From positions 1 to 27,360 of IMG/VR virus record IMGVR_UViG_3300025102_000226: a stretch of DNA of 27,360 nucleotides; one strand, 5' to 3'. The stretch's first letter is position 1, and each line of letters begins with the position of its first letter. The notes under the pieces were generated by a model. The model was not told where the DNA came from. It saw nothing but the letters and a program-made list of their open reading frames with translations, and searched no databases. The stretch is from a virus. Shown here piece by piece: positions 1 to 5,427 of this stretch. Both the position numbers and the translations under genes were made by a program.

Positions 1-1
1 T

Positions 2-214
2 CTTGTAAAGAACGCAGATCAAACTCCTATAGATCAGGAACAGTTTATGCTATTAGAATTTGTATCAGAACAAGTAGAAGGTATGTCTGAAGATTTAGAA
101 AACATGGCACATAACAAAGTAAACATTATGAGATTACAAGCTGATATGGAAAAAGCATTAGAAGATATAGAAGAATTAAAAGATAAAGTAAGAGCTAACG
201 GATATGGTAACTAA
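2..214 (+). CDS. Unknown coiled-coil protein, 5'-truncated by the window edge
   Basis: An open frame enters from the left edge and stops at 212-214. The 70 visible residues are hydrophilic and rich in Glu, Lys and Met, and the last 45 have a heptad-like spacing (for example MRLQADMEKALEDIEELKDK) typical of a coiled coil. No start codon can be placed and no family is recognised. Its stop overlaps the next start by 11 bases, so it belongs to the same rightward operon. On a circular or permuted map it would sit just after the tail and fibre genes; that placement is inference. Confidence 0.6.
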   Translation, partial: LVKNADQTPIDQEQFMLLEFVSEQVEGMSEDLENMAHNKVNIMRLQADMEKALEDIEELKDKVRANGYGN

Positions 215-422
215 AGTAATTATAGCATTACTATTGTTCTCTGGTGGAACTATGATTGAACATACTGTTACTGATGGTGTTAAAGATTGTCTTGAAAAGA
301 AAAGAATCATTGAACGCAATATGAAATCAGATACAGCAAAGGTATCTTGTGTTAAAGTAGAAGCACAAATAGAAAATATTGAAGGTGTTGAATTTATTAG
401 ATCAATGAGTAAAGTAAACTAA
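204..422 (+). CDS. Small exported or membrane-anchored protein, unknown function
   Basis: This 72-residue protein begins with a short charged N-terminus and a hydrophobic stretch (VIIALLLFSGG, about residues 5-15), which reads as a signal peptide or signal anchor. The rest is charged and carries two cysteines (Cys29 and Cys49) that could form a disulfide in the periplasm. It overlaps the preceding gene by 11 bases and the next by one base (TAATG), which implies translational coupling. With its neighbours it makes a block of small envelope proteins upstream of the holin, so a role in lysis or the host envelope is plausible but unproven. Confidence 0.6.
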   Translation: MVTKVIIALLLFSGGTMIEHTVTDGVKDCLEKKRIIERNMKSDTAKVSCVKVEAQIENIEGVEFIRSMSKVN

Positions 423-628
423 TGAGTACTTTAACGAAACTAGCTAAAATAGAACAAAAGCTAGATTCAATGCATATAGATTTAACTAAAAATAAACAAG
501 ATATAGAAGAGCTTAAAAGAAAAATGAATATGGGTGCTGGTGGTATTAAAGCAATAGCTATATTTGGTGGTATTATTGTAGCAATAACAGTTTTTGTTAC
601 TAAGTTATTAGGTATTAATAGTCAATGA
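422..628 (+). CDS. Coiled-coil plus C-terminal membrane segment protein (XhlA-like layout)
   Basis: The 68 residues divide clearly: residues 5-35 form a predicted coiled coil (LTKLAKIEQKLDSMHIDLTK and onward), and residues 40-63 are one hydrophobic membrane segment (GIKAIAIFGGIIVAITVFVTKLL). A short coiled coil followed by a C-terminal transmembrane helix is the architecture of XhlA and similar phage lysis accessory proteins. The match is to the layout, not to a diagnostic motif. It overlaps its neighbours by one base (TAATG) and four bases (ATGA). A role as holin partner is inference. Confidence 0.6.
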   Translation: MSTLTKLAKIEQKLDSMHIDLTKNKQDIEELKRKMNMGAGGIKAIAIFGGIIVAITVFVTKLLGINSQ

Positions 629-831
629 AAGTGTTTCTTGTAATGATTTTTTGCGTACAAAATCCATTTATTCCTGTAGAAAATACTTGTCTTATTGAAT
701 ATCAAAAAAAACCTTTTGAAAATATTGCTACTTGTTTAGCAGAAGCTAATAAAATTAAAAAAGATAATTCTCATCTCACAGATTTATATTTAACTGGGTT
801 TTGTACAACTAAAACTATACAAGGTGTTTAA
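625..831 (+). CDS. Small exported cysteine-containing protein, unknown function
   Basis: This 68-residue protein has a short hydrophobic N-terminus (MKVFLVMIFCV) that resembles a signal peptide. The mature part contains three cysteines (about residues 22, 37 and 60), as expected for a disulfide-bonded periplasmic protein. The first cysteine, at residue 10, lies inside the hydrophobic segment without a clear lipobox, so a lipoprotein is possible but not supported. It starts inside the stop of the previous gene (ATGA). No family is recognised. Confidence 0.55.
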   Translation: MKVFLVMIFCVQNPFIPVENTCLIEYQKKPFENIATCLAEANKIKKDNSHLTDLYLTGFCTTKTIQGV

Positions 832-850
832 AAAATACTAATCTTAATTC

Positions 851-1555
851 GTGTCCAAGCGAATTTTAGTTATATCAGATTGCCATTTTCCTTATCATCA
901 CGATTCATTATTTCCTTTTCTTAGAAAATTAAACAAACAATATAAACCAGATACTGTCGTACATATTGGAGATGAAATGGATTGGCATAGTATAAATGTT
1001 AGTCATGTTATTAATCCAGACTTACCTAGTCCAGCTGATGAGTTACTAGGTGGTCGTTCTTTATGTCAGCAATTAGAAAAAATATTTCCTAAATTAACTT
1101 TATTAGAAAGTAATCATGGATCAATGATACTTAGACGAGCAATGGCAAAGGGTATGTCTAAATTCTTTATTAAAGATTACAATGAAATACTAGAAGTGGG
1201 TAAAGGTTGGGTATGGAAAGAGAAACATATTATTGAAACTGAAAAAGGTAGAATTTTATTTGCTCATCAATTTAGTAAAGATATTGCTAAAGCTGTAAAA
1301 GAATCGTCTATGTCATGTGTACAAGGACATTTTCATACTGTGTCAGAAATTAAGTATGTAGCCAATGATTTTCATTTAAATTGGGGTATGAGTACAGGAT
1401 GTCTTATTGACAAGAAATCTCTAGCTATGGCTTATATGAAAGTGAATTTAGCCAAGCCAGTATTATCTTGTGGAGTTATTACGGAAGGTATACCTTACAT
1501 TGTTCCTATGGTTCTTAATAATAATGGATCTTGGGATAATAATATTTACTTATAA
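851..1555 (+). CDS. Calcineurin-like metallophosphoesterase
   Basis: The 234-residue protein shows the metal-binding motifs of the calcineurin-like phosphoesterase family in order: D10-x-H12, G40-D41-x-x-D44, an N88-H89 pair in SNHG where the family usually has GNHE/D, H139, and G159-H160-x-H162. Such enzymes bind two metal ions and hydrolyse phosphomono- or diesters. The substrate cannot be read from sequence; a nucleic acid or a nucleotide is likely for a phage. The only start that keeps the first motif whole is GTG at 851, since no ATG lies before it in frame. The Gly-to-Ser change in the third motif is unusual but leaves the metal ligands intact. It sits between small envelope genes and the holin. 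Confidence 0.88.
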   Translation: MSKRILVISDCHFPYHHDSLFPFLRKLNKQYKPDTVVHIGDEMDWHSINVSHVINPDLPSPADELLGGRSLCQQLEKIFPKLTLLESNHGSMILRRAMAKGMSKFFIKDYNEILEVGKGWVWKEKHIIETEKGRILFAHQFSKDIAKAVKESSMSCVQGHFHTVSEIKYVANDFHLNWGMSTGCLIDKKSLAMAYMKVNLAKPVLSCGVITEGIPYIVPMVLNNNGSWDNNIYL

Positions 1556-1564
1556 GGAGTAGAC

Positions 1565-1672
1565 ATGAATATATTAAATAAACTATGGGCAAAGTATGAG
1601 CCAATATTAGGTCATTACAAAATATGGATGATTGTTAGTGGTGTACTACTAGCTATTATACTATTTAGTTAA
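1565..1672 (+). CDS. 35-residue single-span membrane peptide
   Basis: A short frame starts at ATG 1565 behind a clear ribosome binding site (AAGGAG, 8 bases upstream) and stops at 1670-1672. The peptide is MNILNKLWAKYEPILGHYKI followed by a hydrophobic C-terminal segment (WMIVSGVLLAIILFS), so it should be a small inner-membrane protein with one span. Its stop overlaps the start of the holin gene by one base (TAATG). That tight coupling and the membrane segment suggest a holin partner, but nothing further identifies it. Confidence 0.65.
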   Translation: MNILNKLWAKYEPILGHYKIWMIVSGVLLAIILFS

Positions 1673-2073
1673 TGTTAAATTTATTAGGTGCTATTGGACC
1701 TATTGCTAAAATAGCTTTAGGTGTTGTGGATAAATCTGTTGAAGATAAAGATTTAGCAGAAAAATTAAAATCACAGATAACATCACAAATGTTAGATAAC
1801 AATAGTAAAGAATTACAAAGTGCAGCTTCTATTATACAAACTGAAGCAAGTAGTAAGCATTGGCTTACTGCTACTTGGCGACCAGCTCTTATGTGGATCT
1901 GCATTATAGTAATTTTTAATAATTATATATTACTTCCTTTTGCTAATATTATATTTGGTGCTTCGGTTGAATTGAGTATTCCTGATCCTATGTGGAATTT
2001 ACTAACAATCGGTGTCGGTGGGTATATTGCTGGTAGAAGTGGAGAAAAGATAGCTCAGAACTGGAAAAAATAG
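1672..2073 (+). CDS. Holin of the three-transmembrane GTA type
   Basis: The 133-residue protein matches the layout of the 3TM holin family known from gene transfer agents and many marine phages. It has an N-terminal hydrophobic segment (MLNLLGAIGPIAKIALG), a charged helix (residues 22-60), the conserved junction WLTATWRPALMW (64-75), a strong membrane segment (74-95) and a last Gly-rich segment (about 107-121) ending in a positively charged tail. Holins open the inner membrane at the end of infection and let the endolysin through. It is the last gene of the rightward block before an inverted repeat. No endolysin lies next to it in the window, so that gene may be beyond the left edge. Confidence 0.8.
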   Translation: MLNLLGAIGPIAKIALGVVDKSVEDKDLAEKLKSQITSQMLDNNSKELQSAASIIQTEASSKHWLTATWRPALMWICIIVIFNNYILLPFANIIFGASVELSIPDPMWNLLTIGVGGYIAGRSGEKIAQNWKK

Positions 2074-2085
2074 TCTTTTAAGAGC

Positions 2086-2118
2086 CATACAGGGGGTACT
2101 TAAATGTTCCCCTGTATG
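2086..2118. terminator. Inverted repeat between convergent operons, probable bidirectional terminator
   Basis: CATACAGGGG at 2086-2095 is repeated in reverse complement as CCCCTGTATG at 2109-2118, giving a perfect 10-bp stem with a 13-base loop. It lies in the 58-base gap between the rightward holin gene and the leftward SSB gene, the expected place for a shared terminator. A strong T run is missing on both sides, so it is not a textbook intrinsic terminator. Confidence 0.6.
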
Positions 2119-2131
2119 ATTAAGTAGCTAT

Positions 2132-2554
2132 CTAAAAAGGTATATCTGATACATCTTCTTCTAAAGATTTCAATACTTTTGTATCTATTGGTTTAGAAGT
2201 TTTAGCTGAACCTTCTGGTCTGCCTATCATTTTAAGCATACCTTTAAATTTAGCTATGACAATCTCTGTAGTGTACTTAGTAACACCATCTTGTTCATAC
2301 TTTCTAGTTTCGATCTGACCTTCTAAATAAAGTGTCTGACCTTTCTTACAGTATTTTTCAACTGTGTCTGCTACAAGAGGATCAAACACAACAACATTAT
2401 GCCATTGTGTTTTTTCTTGTTGCTCTCCGTCTTTAGTTTTAAATCTTTCATTGGTAGCTAGATTCAATCTAGCAAACTTAGATCCGCCTGTAGTTTCTTT
2501 TATCTCAGGATCTGCTCCAAGATTACCAAGTAAGATTGCTTTGTTAATAGTCAT
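2132..2554 (-). CDS. ssb: Single-stranded DNA-binding protein
   Basis: The 140-residue protein begins MTINKAILLGNLGADPEIKE, the standard opening of bacterial-type SSB. It continues with the OB-fold strands (FARLNLATNE, EKTQWHNVVVF, KYCKKGQTLYLEGQIETRKY) over about residues 1-105. The C-terminus ends in the acidic tip DVSDIPF, which recruits partner proteins. It coats single-stranded DNA during replication and recombination. The start is supported by AAAGGA 8 bases upstream of the ATG. It is the last gene of the leftward recombination block, which also holds an annealing protein and an exonuclease that would act on the same substrate. Confidence 0.95.
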   Translation of the reverse strand: MTINKAILLGNLGADPEIKETTGGSKFARLNLATNERFKTKDGEQQEKTQWHNVVVFDPLVADTVEKYCKKGQTLYLEGQIETRKYEQDGVTKYTTEIVIAKFKGMLKMIGRPEGSAKTSKPIDTKVLKSLEEDVSDIPF

Positions 2555-2569
2555 ATTTATTTCCTTTCA

Positions 2570-2779
2570 CTATCTTAGTTCGTCGTGTCGCTCTCTGACA
2601 CATTCATCAATCACACTATCTAAATATGATCTGCCTTGTGTTATCAGATACAAAGTTTTTTTGTACCATGATAAACCTTCGTAAACATTATGACATATCT
2701 CTGAATGAGAATCACCATCATAATTTTTGATTAAAGAGTTACACACATCATGGTGTAACATATCTGGAATTGTCCTCAC
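2570..2779 (-). CDS. Hypothetical protein, 69 residues
   Basis: The frame starts at GTG 2779, which overlaps the stop of the upstream small basic gene (GTGA), and ends 15 bases before the SSB start. An internal ATG (residue 7) is the alternative start. The protein is charged, with many His, Asp and Glu residues and a basic-acidic C-terminus (DECVRERHDELR). No membrane segment, signal peptide or known motif is seen. Position in the operon is the only hint of a role. Confidence 0.5.
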   Translation of the reverse strand: MRTIPDMLHHDVCNSLIKNYDGDSHSEICHNVYEGLSWYKKTLYLITQGRSYLDSVIDECVRERHDELR

Positions 2780-2904
2780 TTTTTTCCTTTCTTTCTAATA
2801 TTAGATTTTTTTTTCTTAATTCTTTTCATAGATGCAACACCTACATTTTTAGATAAACTATTAGGTCTTTTTCTATTACGAGTATTTATAACTGGTTTTG
2901 TCAT
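2776..2904 (-). CDS. 42-residue very basic protein
   Basis: A short frame starts at ATG 2904 (MTKPVINTRNRKRPNSLSKN) and stops at 2776-2778. About 40% of its residues are Lys or Arg, and the C-terminal half (KRIKKKKSNIRKKGKK) is almost purely basic, as in nucleic-acid-binding peptides. It overlaps the upstream zinc-binding-like gene by 29 bases and the downstream gene by 4 bases (GTGA). It fills what would otherwise be a gap in a tightly packed operon, which supports it as real. Function is unknown; DNA or RNA binding is inference. Confidence 0.55.
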   Translation of the reverse strand: MTKPVINTRNRKRPNSLSKNVGVASMKRIKKKKSNIRKKGKK

Positions 2905-3112
2905 ATAAATATTCCTTTCTGTTATAACAACGAATACATTTTGATTTAATCATCATAGCTACTGTGTATTTTTTTTTACATTTGCTACAAGATTTAATAA
3001 TAAAATTATAAGATTCTAATTTAGTTACATGATTCATTATTTTAAAAGGGGATGATGCAAAAAAACATTGGGTACACTGAGATACACCATCCCCACTTTT
3101 TGCGAAGAACAT
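2876..3112 (-). CDS. Small protein with zinc-ribbon-like CxxC pairs
   Basis: The 78-residue protein carries three CxxC pairs (in CTQC, CSKC and CIRC); two close together near the C-terminal half (CSKCKKKY and KCIRCYNRK) look like a zinc knuckle or ribbon. I chose ATG 3112; a TTG start at 3124 would add four residues, and neither has a good ribosome binding site. Such proteins often bind nucleic acid or RNA polymerase, but no specific family is recognised. It follows the annealing protein gene by 16 bases. Confidence 0.55.
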   Translation of the reverse strand: MFFAKSGDGVSQCTQCFFASSPFKIMNHVTKLESYNFIIKSCSKCKKKYTVAMMIKSKCIRCYNRKEYLYDKTSYKYS

Positions 3113-3128
3113 CTCAGGACCCAACTGG

Positions 3129-3593
3129 TTAAGATATTTTTTCTACTTTAGCAGAGCCAATACCTAAATCCTTTTTGACTTGTTCGATATATTTACTACT
3201 TTCAAACAAACCTAAAAATACATCTGCTGACATACCAAGATGACTAAATGCTTTTGTTAATGCATCAGTCATAACTTTTTTACCAGCTTCGTCATCAAAT
3301 TTACCTTTGCTATTTTTCAAAGGAAGTAAAGAACATACTGGACCAAAACTATTTGCTTGGTGTTTTGTCCAAACAGTTACTTCAGCTGATATATAATCAT
3401 CAGCATAATGATACTTTACATCATAACCCCAGCCATGTCCACATGGACCAAAGTTATCAGTCATTTTACCAATTTGATACATTGGGTCTATACTAGTAAA
3501 ACCACGACCGAAGGTTACTTCTTTAGTGAATCTAGGATCAGTTACTTTTAATTGATCCCATATTTGTTTATTAGTCTTTAATTTCTCACTCAT
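3129..3593 (-). CDS. Rad52/ERF/Sak-like single-strand annealing protein
   Basis: The 154-residue protein starts NKQIWDQLKVTDPRFTK, continues with SIDPMYQIGKMTDNFGPCGHGWGY (in two parts, about residues 34-57) and a beta-rich segment (YISAEVTVWT). It ends its core with KKVMTDALTKAFSHLGMSAD and VFLGLF. This order, with the conserved TDALTKA helix, is that of phage annealing proteins in the Rad52/ERF/Sak group. They pair complementary single strands, usually working with an exonuclease and SSB. Both partners are in this operon (YqaJ-type exonuclease upstream, SSB downstream), which strongly supports the call. Its start overlaps the stop of the gene before it (ATGA). The exact subfamily cannot be fixed by eye. 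Confidence 0.78.
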   Translation of the reverse strand: MSEKLKTNKQIWDQLKVTDPRFTKEVTFGRGFTSIDPMYQIGKMTDNFGPCGHGWGYDVKYHYADDYISAEVTVWTKHQANSFGPVCSLLPLKNSKGKFDDEAGKKVMTDALTKAFSHLGMSADVFLGLFESSKYIEQVKKDLGIGSAKVEKIS

Positions 3594-3904
3594 TTAAACA
3601 CAATCCTTTCCTGATTTGTTTTGTGAATCCACACAATAACATTTCTGTTATTATGATTTTTTCTTCTATTACCAGAATCAATTATTTTATTTTGTTCTGA
3701 TAATTCTGTTAGTCTTGGTCTTATATTTAGTAAATCTTCTTCTAAATATATTGCAAGTTCTTCTGCTGTCATACCTAATTTAAAGTATGACAAAACATCT
3801 TCAACTCTATGTAAGAGCTTGGCTCTTTTATAAGAACCAATTTTTTCTGCTGCTTCTTTACTAGTAGTATTATTAGTATAACCAGCACTATTAGGATATT
3901 TCAT
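3590..3904 (-). CDS. Winged-helix DNA-binding-like protein
   Basis: The start is ATG 3904, which overlaps the stop of the exonuclease gene (ATGA); an upstream in-frame ATG at 3961 would lie inside that gene. The 104-residue protein has an N-terminal helix pair (TSKEAAEKIG), then MTAEELAIYL (45-54), RPRLTELSEQNKII (62-75) and a final strand NVIVWI (88-93). Helix, recognition helix, short linker and a strand ending in VW is the pattern of a winged helix. It may bind DNA as a regulator or help the recombination proteins between which it lies. That role is inference. Confidence 0.65.
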   Translation of the reverse strand: MKYPNSAGYTNNTTSKEAAEKIGSYKRAKLLHRVEDVLSYFKLGMTAEELAIYLEEDLLNIRPRLTELSEQNKIIDSGNRRKNHNNRNVIVWIHKTNQERIVFK

Positions 3905-4524
3905 GCTATTTCCTCTACTAAATATTGTGTTTTTCTTTTCTTTTGATAATCCTGATACCAATCAAAATGAGGTATTGTTTTATCTTTAATACATAAATAC
4001 AAATATTTTTCTACTAGTACTAAATCAGCAATATATTTATCATCTCTTTCTACTTTGAAAATATGATGATTCATATTACCAGCAAATATTGATAAATATG
4101 CTAGATTAAAATCTAATACATTCATGTAATGTTGTAGCTGACCATAATATTTTTGTACTTGGTCTCCTACTGGTTTAAAAGGATTAGTATGTTTAGCTTC
4201 AAAGATAGCTTCTCCAAAATCGACTAATCCATCTACTCTAGCATGAGCATATGGTTTATCTGGATCAGTCCATATTTCATCTGAACTACTTACTGGTAAC
4301 CCAGTAATCATTGTAAACCACCTTCGGTTTAATTCTTCGGTTGCTATACCCATCTGAACTGGTAATACATTAGATAGATCAGTAGTTACTTCATTGATCT
4401 TATCTTCTACAATTTTACGCCATTCATTATAAGTACCGAGAACAAGTTTGTTGGCATCACTGCCACCAATAGTCTTTAGGACCTTAAACTCCGTTCCCTC
4501 TTTTTGTTTTTGTATGTCTTCCAT
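3901..4524 (-). CDS. YqaJ/lambda-exonuclease-like PD-(D/E)XK nuclease
   Basis: The 207-residue protein has the ordered motifs of YqaJ-type viral recombination nucleases: GGSDANKL (20-27), PVQMGIATEEL with acidic E63/E64, ARVDGLV with D98, FEAKHTN with E109-x-K111, and YYGQLQHYM with Q129/Q131. D98, E109 and K111 form the PD-(D/E)XK metal-dependent active site. Such enzymes resect double-stranded DNA 5' to 3' and leave 3' single strands for an annealing protein, encoded here two genes downstream. AGAGGAAAT, 9 bases ahead, supports ATG 4524. Its start lies inside the upstream gene by 49 bases. Confidence 0.88.
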   Translation of the reverse strand: MEDIQKQKEGTEFKVLKTIGGSDANKLVLGTYNEWRKIVEDKINEVTTDLSNVLPVQMGIATEELNRRWFTMITGLPVSSSDEIWTDPDKPYAHARVDGLVDFGEAIFEAKHTNPFKPVGDQVQKYYGQLQHYMNVLDFNLAYLSIFAGNMNHHIFKVERDDKYIADLVLVEKYLYLCIKDKTIPHFDWYQDYQKKRKTQYLVEEIA

Positions 4525-4766
4525 TGTTCGATTTCCTCTCGATATTTTGCGTATAACAATTCGGCTTCGTAATACACAATTTTATTTTCGGCTACTTTTT
4601 TTGAATTATATAAATAGTCAAACCATTTAGCTTTATTCAATTCTAAATACTTGTAACCAAGTTTAGTAACAAACTCTCTTTTCTTTTGCTTACGCTCCAT
4701 TGGAGAAAGTTTATTATCTTCTGTTTGTCTTGCTAGTTTTCTTAACAGTTCACTTATAATCTTCAT
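4476..4766 (-). CDS. Hypothetical basic helical protein
   Basis: This 96-residue protein is rich in Lys, Glu and Tyr and appears all helical (for example KKREFVTKLGYKYLELNKAK and YYEAELLYAKYREEIEQW). It has no membrane segment or recognisable motif. It starts 17 bases inside the upstream gene and ends 49 bases inside the exonuclease gene, an unusually long overlap. The C-terminal tail (KNKKRERSLRS) may exist only because of that overlap. Function unknown. Confidence 0.55.
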   Translation of the reverse strand: MKIISELLRKLARQTEDNKLSPMERKQKKREFVTKLGYKYLELNKAKWFDYLYNSKKVAENKIVYYEAELLYAKYREEIEQWKTYKNKKRERSLRS

Positions 4767-4938
4767 GGGTTAAGTCCTTCCAGTTTGCAAAAACAGCTTT
4801 ACTTACATCTTCATGTAAAACTTTTAAATTACCTATGTGAATTTGTGTTGGGCTTCCAACATTATTATTAACTTGTTTTATCTCATCTTTAGTTAATGAA
4901 ATAAATAGTTTTCTATCTTGATATATTATCCTCATCAT
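4750..4938 (-). CDS. Hypothetical small protein
   Basis: This is a 62-residue protein of mixed composition with no motif recognised. Two adjacent ATG codons open the frame; the second (4935) is better spaced from the GAGGA upstream. It overlaps the XRE regulator gene before it by 26 bases and the next gene by 17, so all three are probably translated from one message. Linkage to the regulator is the only functional hint. Confidence 0.5.
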   Translation of the reverse strand: MMRIIYQDRKLFISLTKDEIKQVNNNVGSPTQIHIGNLKVLHEDVSKAVFANWKDLTHEDYK

Positions 4939-5158
4939 TCCTCAATTCTAATACAATATCACAATCTAATGCATCAGCCCAGCAACAAAATAAATATCCA
5001 CTCGGTTTCCGTATACCGACTTCCCATTTTGATACTAAGCCTTTAGCTACTCCAAGAATATCATCTAAGTTTGCTTGTGTAATATTCTTACGGTTTCTTG
5101 CTTCCACAAATTGAGGAATAACTTTTGTAAAAAACTTTTTACCAAGAGCATATTCCAT
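4913..5158 (-). CDS. XRE-family helix-turn-helix regulator
   Basis: The 81-residue protein contains a Cro/CI-type helix-turn-helix at about residues 17-52: RNRKNITQANLDDILGVAKG followed by LVSKWEVGIRKPSG. The TQANLDDILGV helix, the SKWEVG recognition segment and RKPSG are standard for this family. I chose ATG 5158; a TTG at 5164 would add two residues. It is the first gene of the leftward recombination block and is preceded by repeated AAGGCA/TGCCTT sites that could be its operator. No integrase or second repressor is visible, so a lysogeny switch is not supported; control of early genes is likelier. Confidence 0.8.
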   Translation of the reverse strand: MEYALGKKFFTKVIPQFVEARNRKNITQANLDDILGVAKGLVSKWEVGIRKPSGYLFCCWADALDCDIVLELRNDEDNISR

Positions 5159-5186
5159 ATTCAAGAAGTAATATTTTTTTAGACGA

Positions 5187-5252
5187 AAGGCAAGGATGAT
5201 ATCTCATTACGGCTACTACCTTGCCTTAAGTCTTGGACCTGTGCCTTAGGTC
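5187..5252. promoter_or_regulatory. Possible operator: repeated AAGGCA/TGCCTT half-sites upstream of the XRE gene
   Basis: AAGGCAAGG at 5187-5195 is mirrored by CCTTGCCTT at 5219-5227, a 9-bp inverted repeat. A third half-site, TGCCTTAGG at 5242-5250, repeats TGCCTTAAG at 5222-5230 in direct orientation 20 bases on, two helical turns. The cluster lies 29-94 bases upstream of the XRE regulator start, where an autoregulatory operator would be expected. The binding protein is inferred from position only. Confidence 0.4.
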
Positions 5253-5257
5253 TTTTT
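5236..5257 (+). terminator. Weak terminator-like hairpin with T run, plus strand
   Basis: GACCT at 5236-5240 pairs with AGGTC at 5248-5252 around a 7-base loop, and TTTTT follows on the plus strand. The stem is only 5 bp, and it overlaps the possible operator repeats, so this may be coincidence. If real, it would stop rightward transcription, which no protein gene here requires. Confidence 0.25.
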
Positions 5258-5287
5258 GCAATAGTGGAATTTTTTTTTATAAATGCA

Positions 5288-5427
5288 CACAAACCACTAT
5301 GACAAAACTACGAGGATGTGCAGAACGTTACTGTTATATCTGCTTTAGTAGAGATCAGGCTACTTATAACAACATCCTCTCCCTATAGGGAACTTTTATG
5401 GGGTGCATACGCACCCCAAAATTTTTA
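5288..5427 (+). ncRNA. Candidate plus-strand small RNA with its own promoter and terminator
   Basis: A promoter-like pair, TTGCAA (5256-5261) and TATAAA (5278-5283) with a 16-base spacer, would start a transcript near 5289. The transcript would contain a nested hairpin: GAGGATGT (5312-5319) with ACATCCTC (5372-5379), GTTATA (5333-5338) with TATAAC (5365-5370), and AGTAG (5347-5351) with CTACT (5360-5364). Next come a small palindrome TCCCTATAGGGA (5380-5391) and a terminator-like stem GGGGTGC/GCACCCC (5400-5417) before AAAATTTTT. No open frame of note lies here. The gene order on both sides is leftward, so the RNA would lie between two leftward units. Confidence 0.4.
5400..5426 (+). terminator. 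Terminator-like hairpin GGGGTGC-ATAC-GCACCCC
   Basis: A perfect 7-bp G+C-rich stem with a 4-base loop ends at 5417 and is followed by AAAATTTTT on the plus strand. It also lies just past the stop of the leftward DUF932 gene (5425), so it could act as a leftward terminator, although the leftward 3' flank (ATAAAAG) lacks a T run. Confidence 0.5.

Noticed and set aside
1665-1904. Minus-strand frame opposite the holin gene
   Set aside because: It is antisense to a recognisable holin and has no operon context.
2364-2684. Plus-strand frame opposite SSB
   Set aside because: SSB on the other strand is unmistakable; this frame has the Ser/Leu-rich look of an antisense shadow.
3905-3961. N-terminal extension of the winged-helix protein from ATG 3961
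   Set aside because: It lies wholly inside the end of the exonuclease gene, and the ATGA overlap at 3901-3904 gives a standard coupled start.
4913-5158. Lysogeny switch around the XRE regulator
   Set aside because: No integrase, excisionase, attachment site or second divergent repressor is visible; one XRE protein is common in lytic phages too.
5312-5379. tRNA-like shape: a terminal stem GAGGATG/CATCCTC about 68 bases apart
   Set aside because: There is no T-arm (no GGTTCGAATCC-like segment), the middle stem leaves a 4-base rather than 7-base loop, and the D-loop lacks the GG pair. It fits a nested hairpin better.
5380-5391. TCCCTATAGGGA resembles the core of a T7-type promoter (CACTATAGGGA)
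   Set aside because: The upstream specificity bases do not match, the sequence is a simple palindrome, no T7-like RNA polymerase gene is visible, and no second intergenic copy was found.
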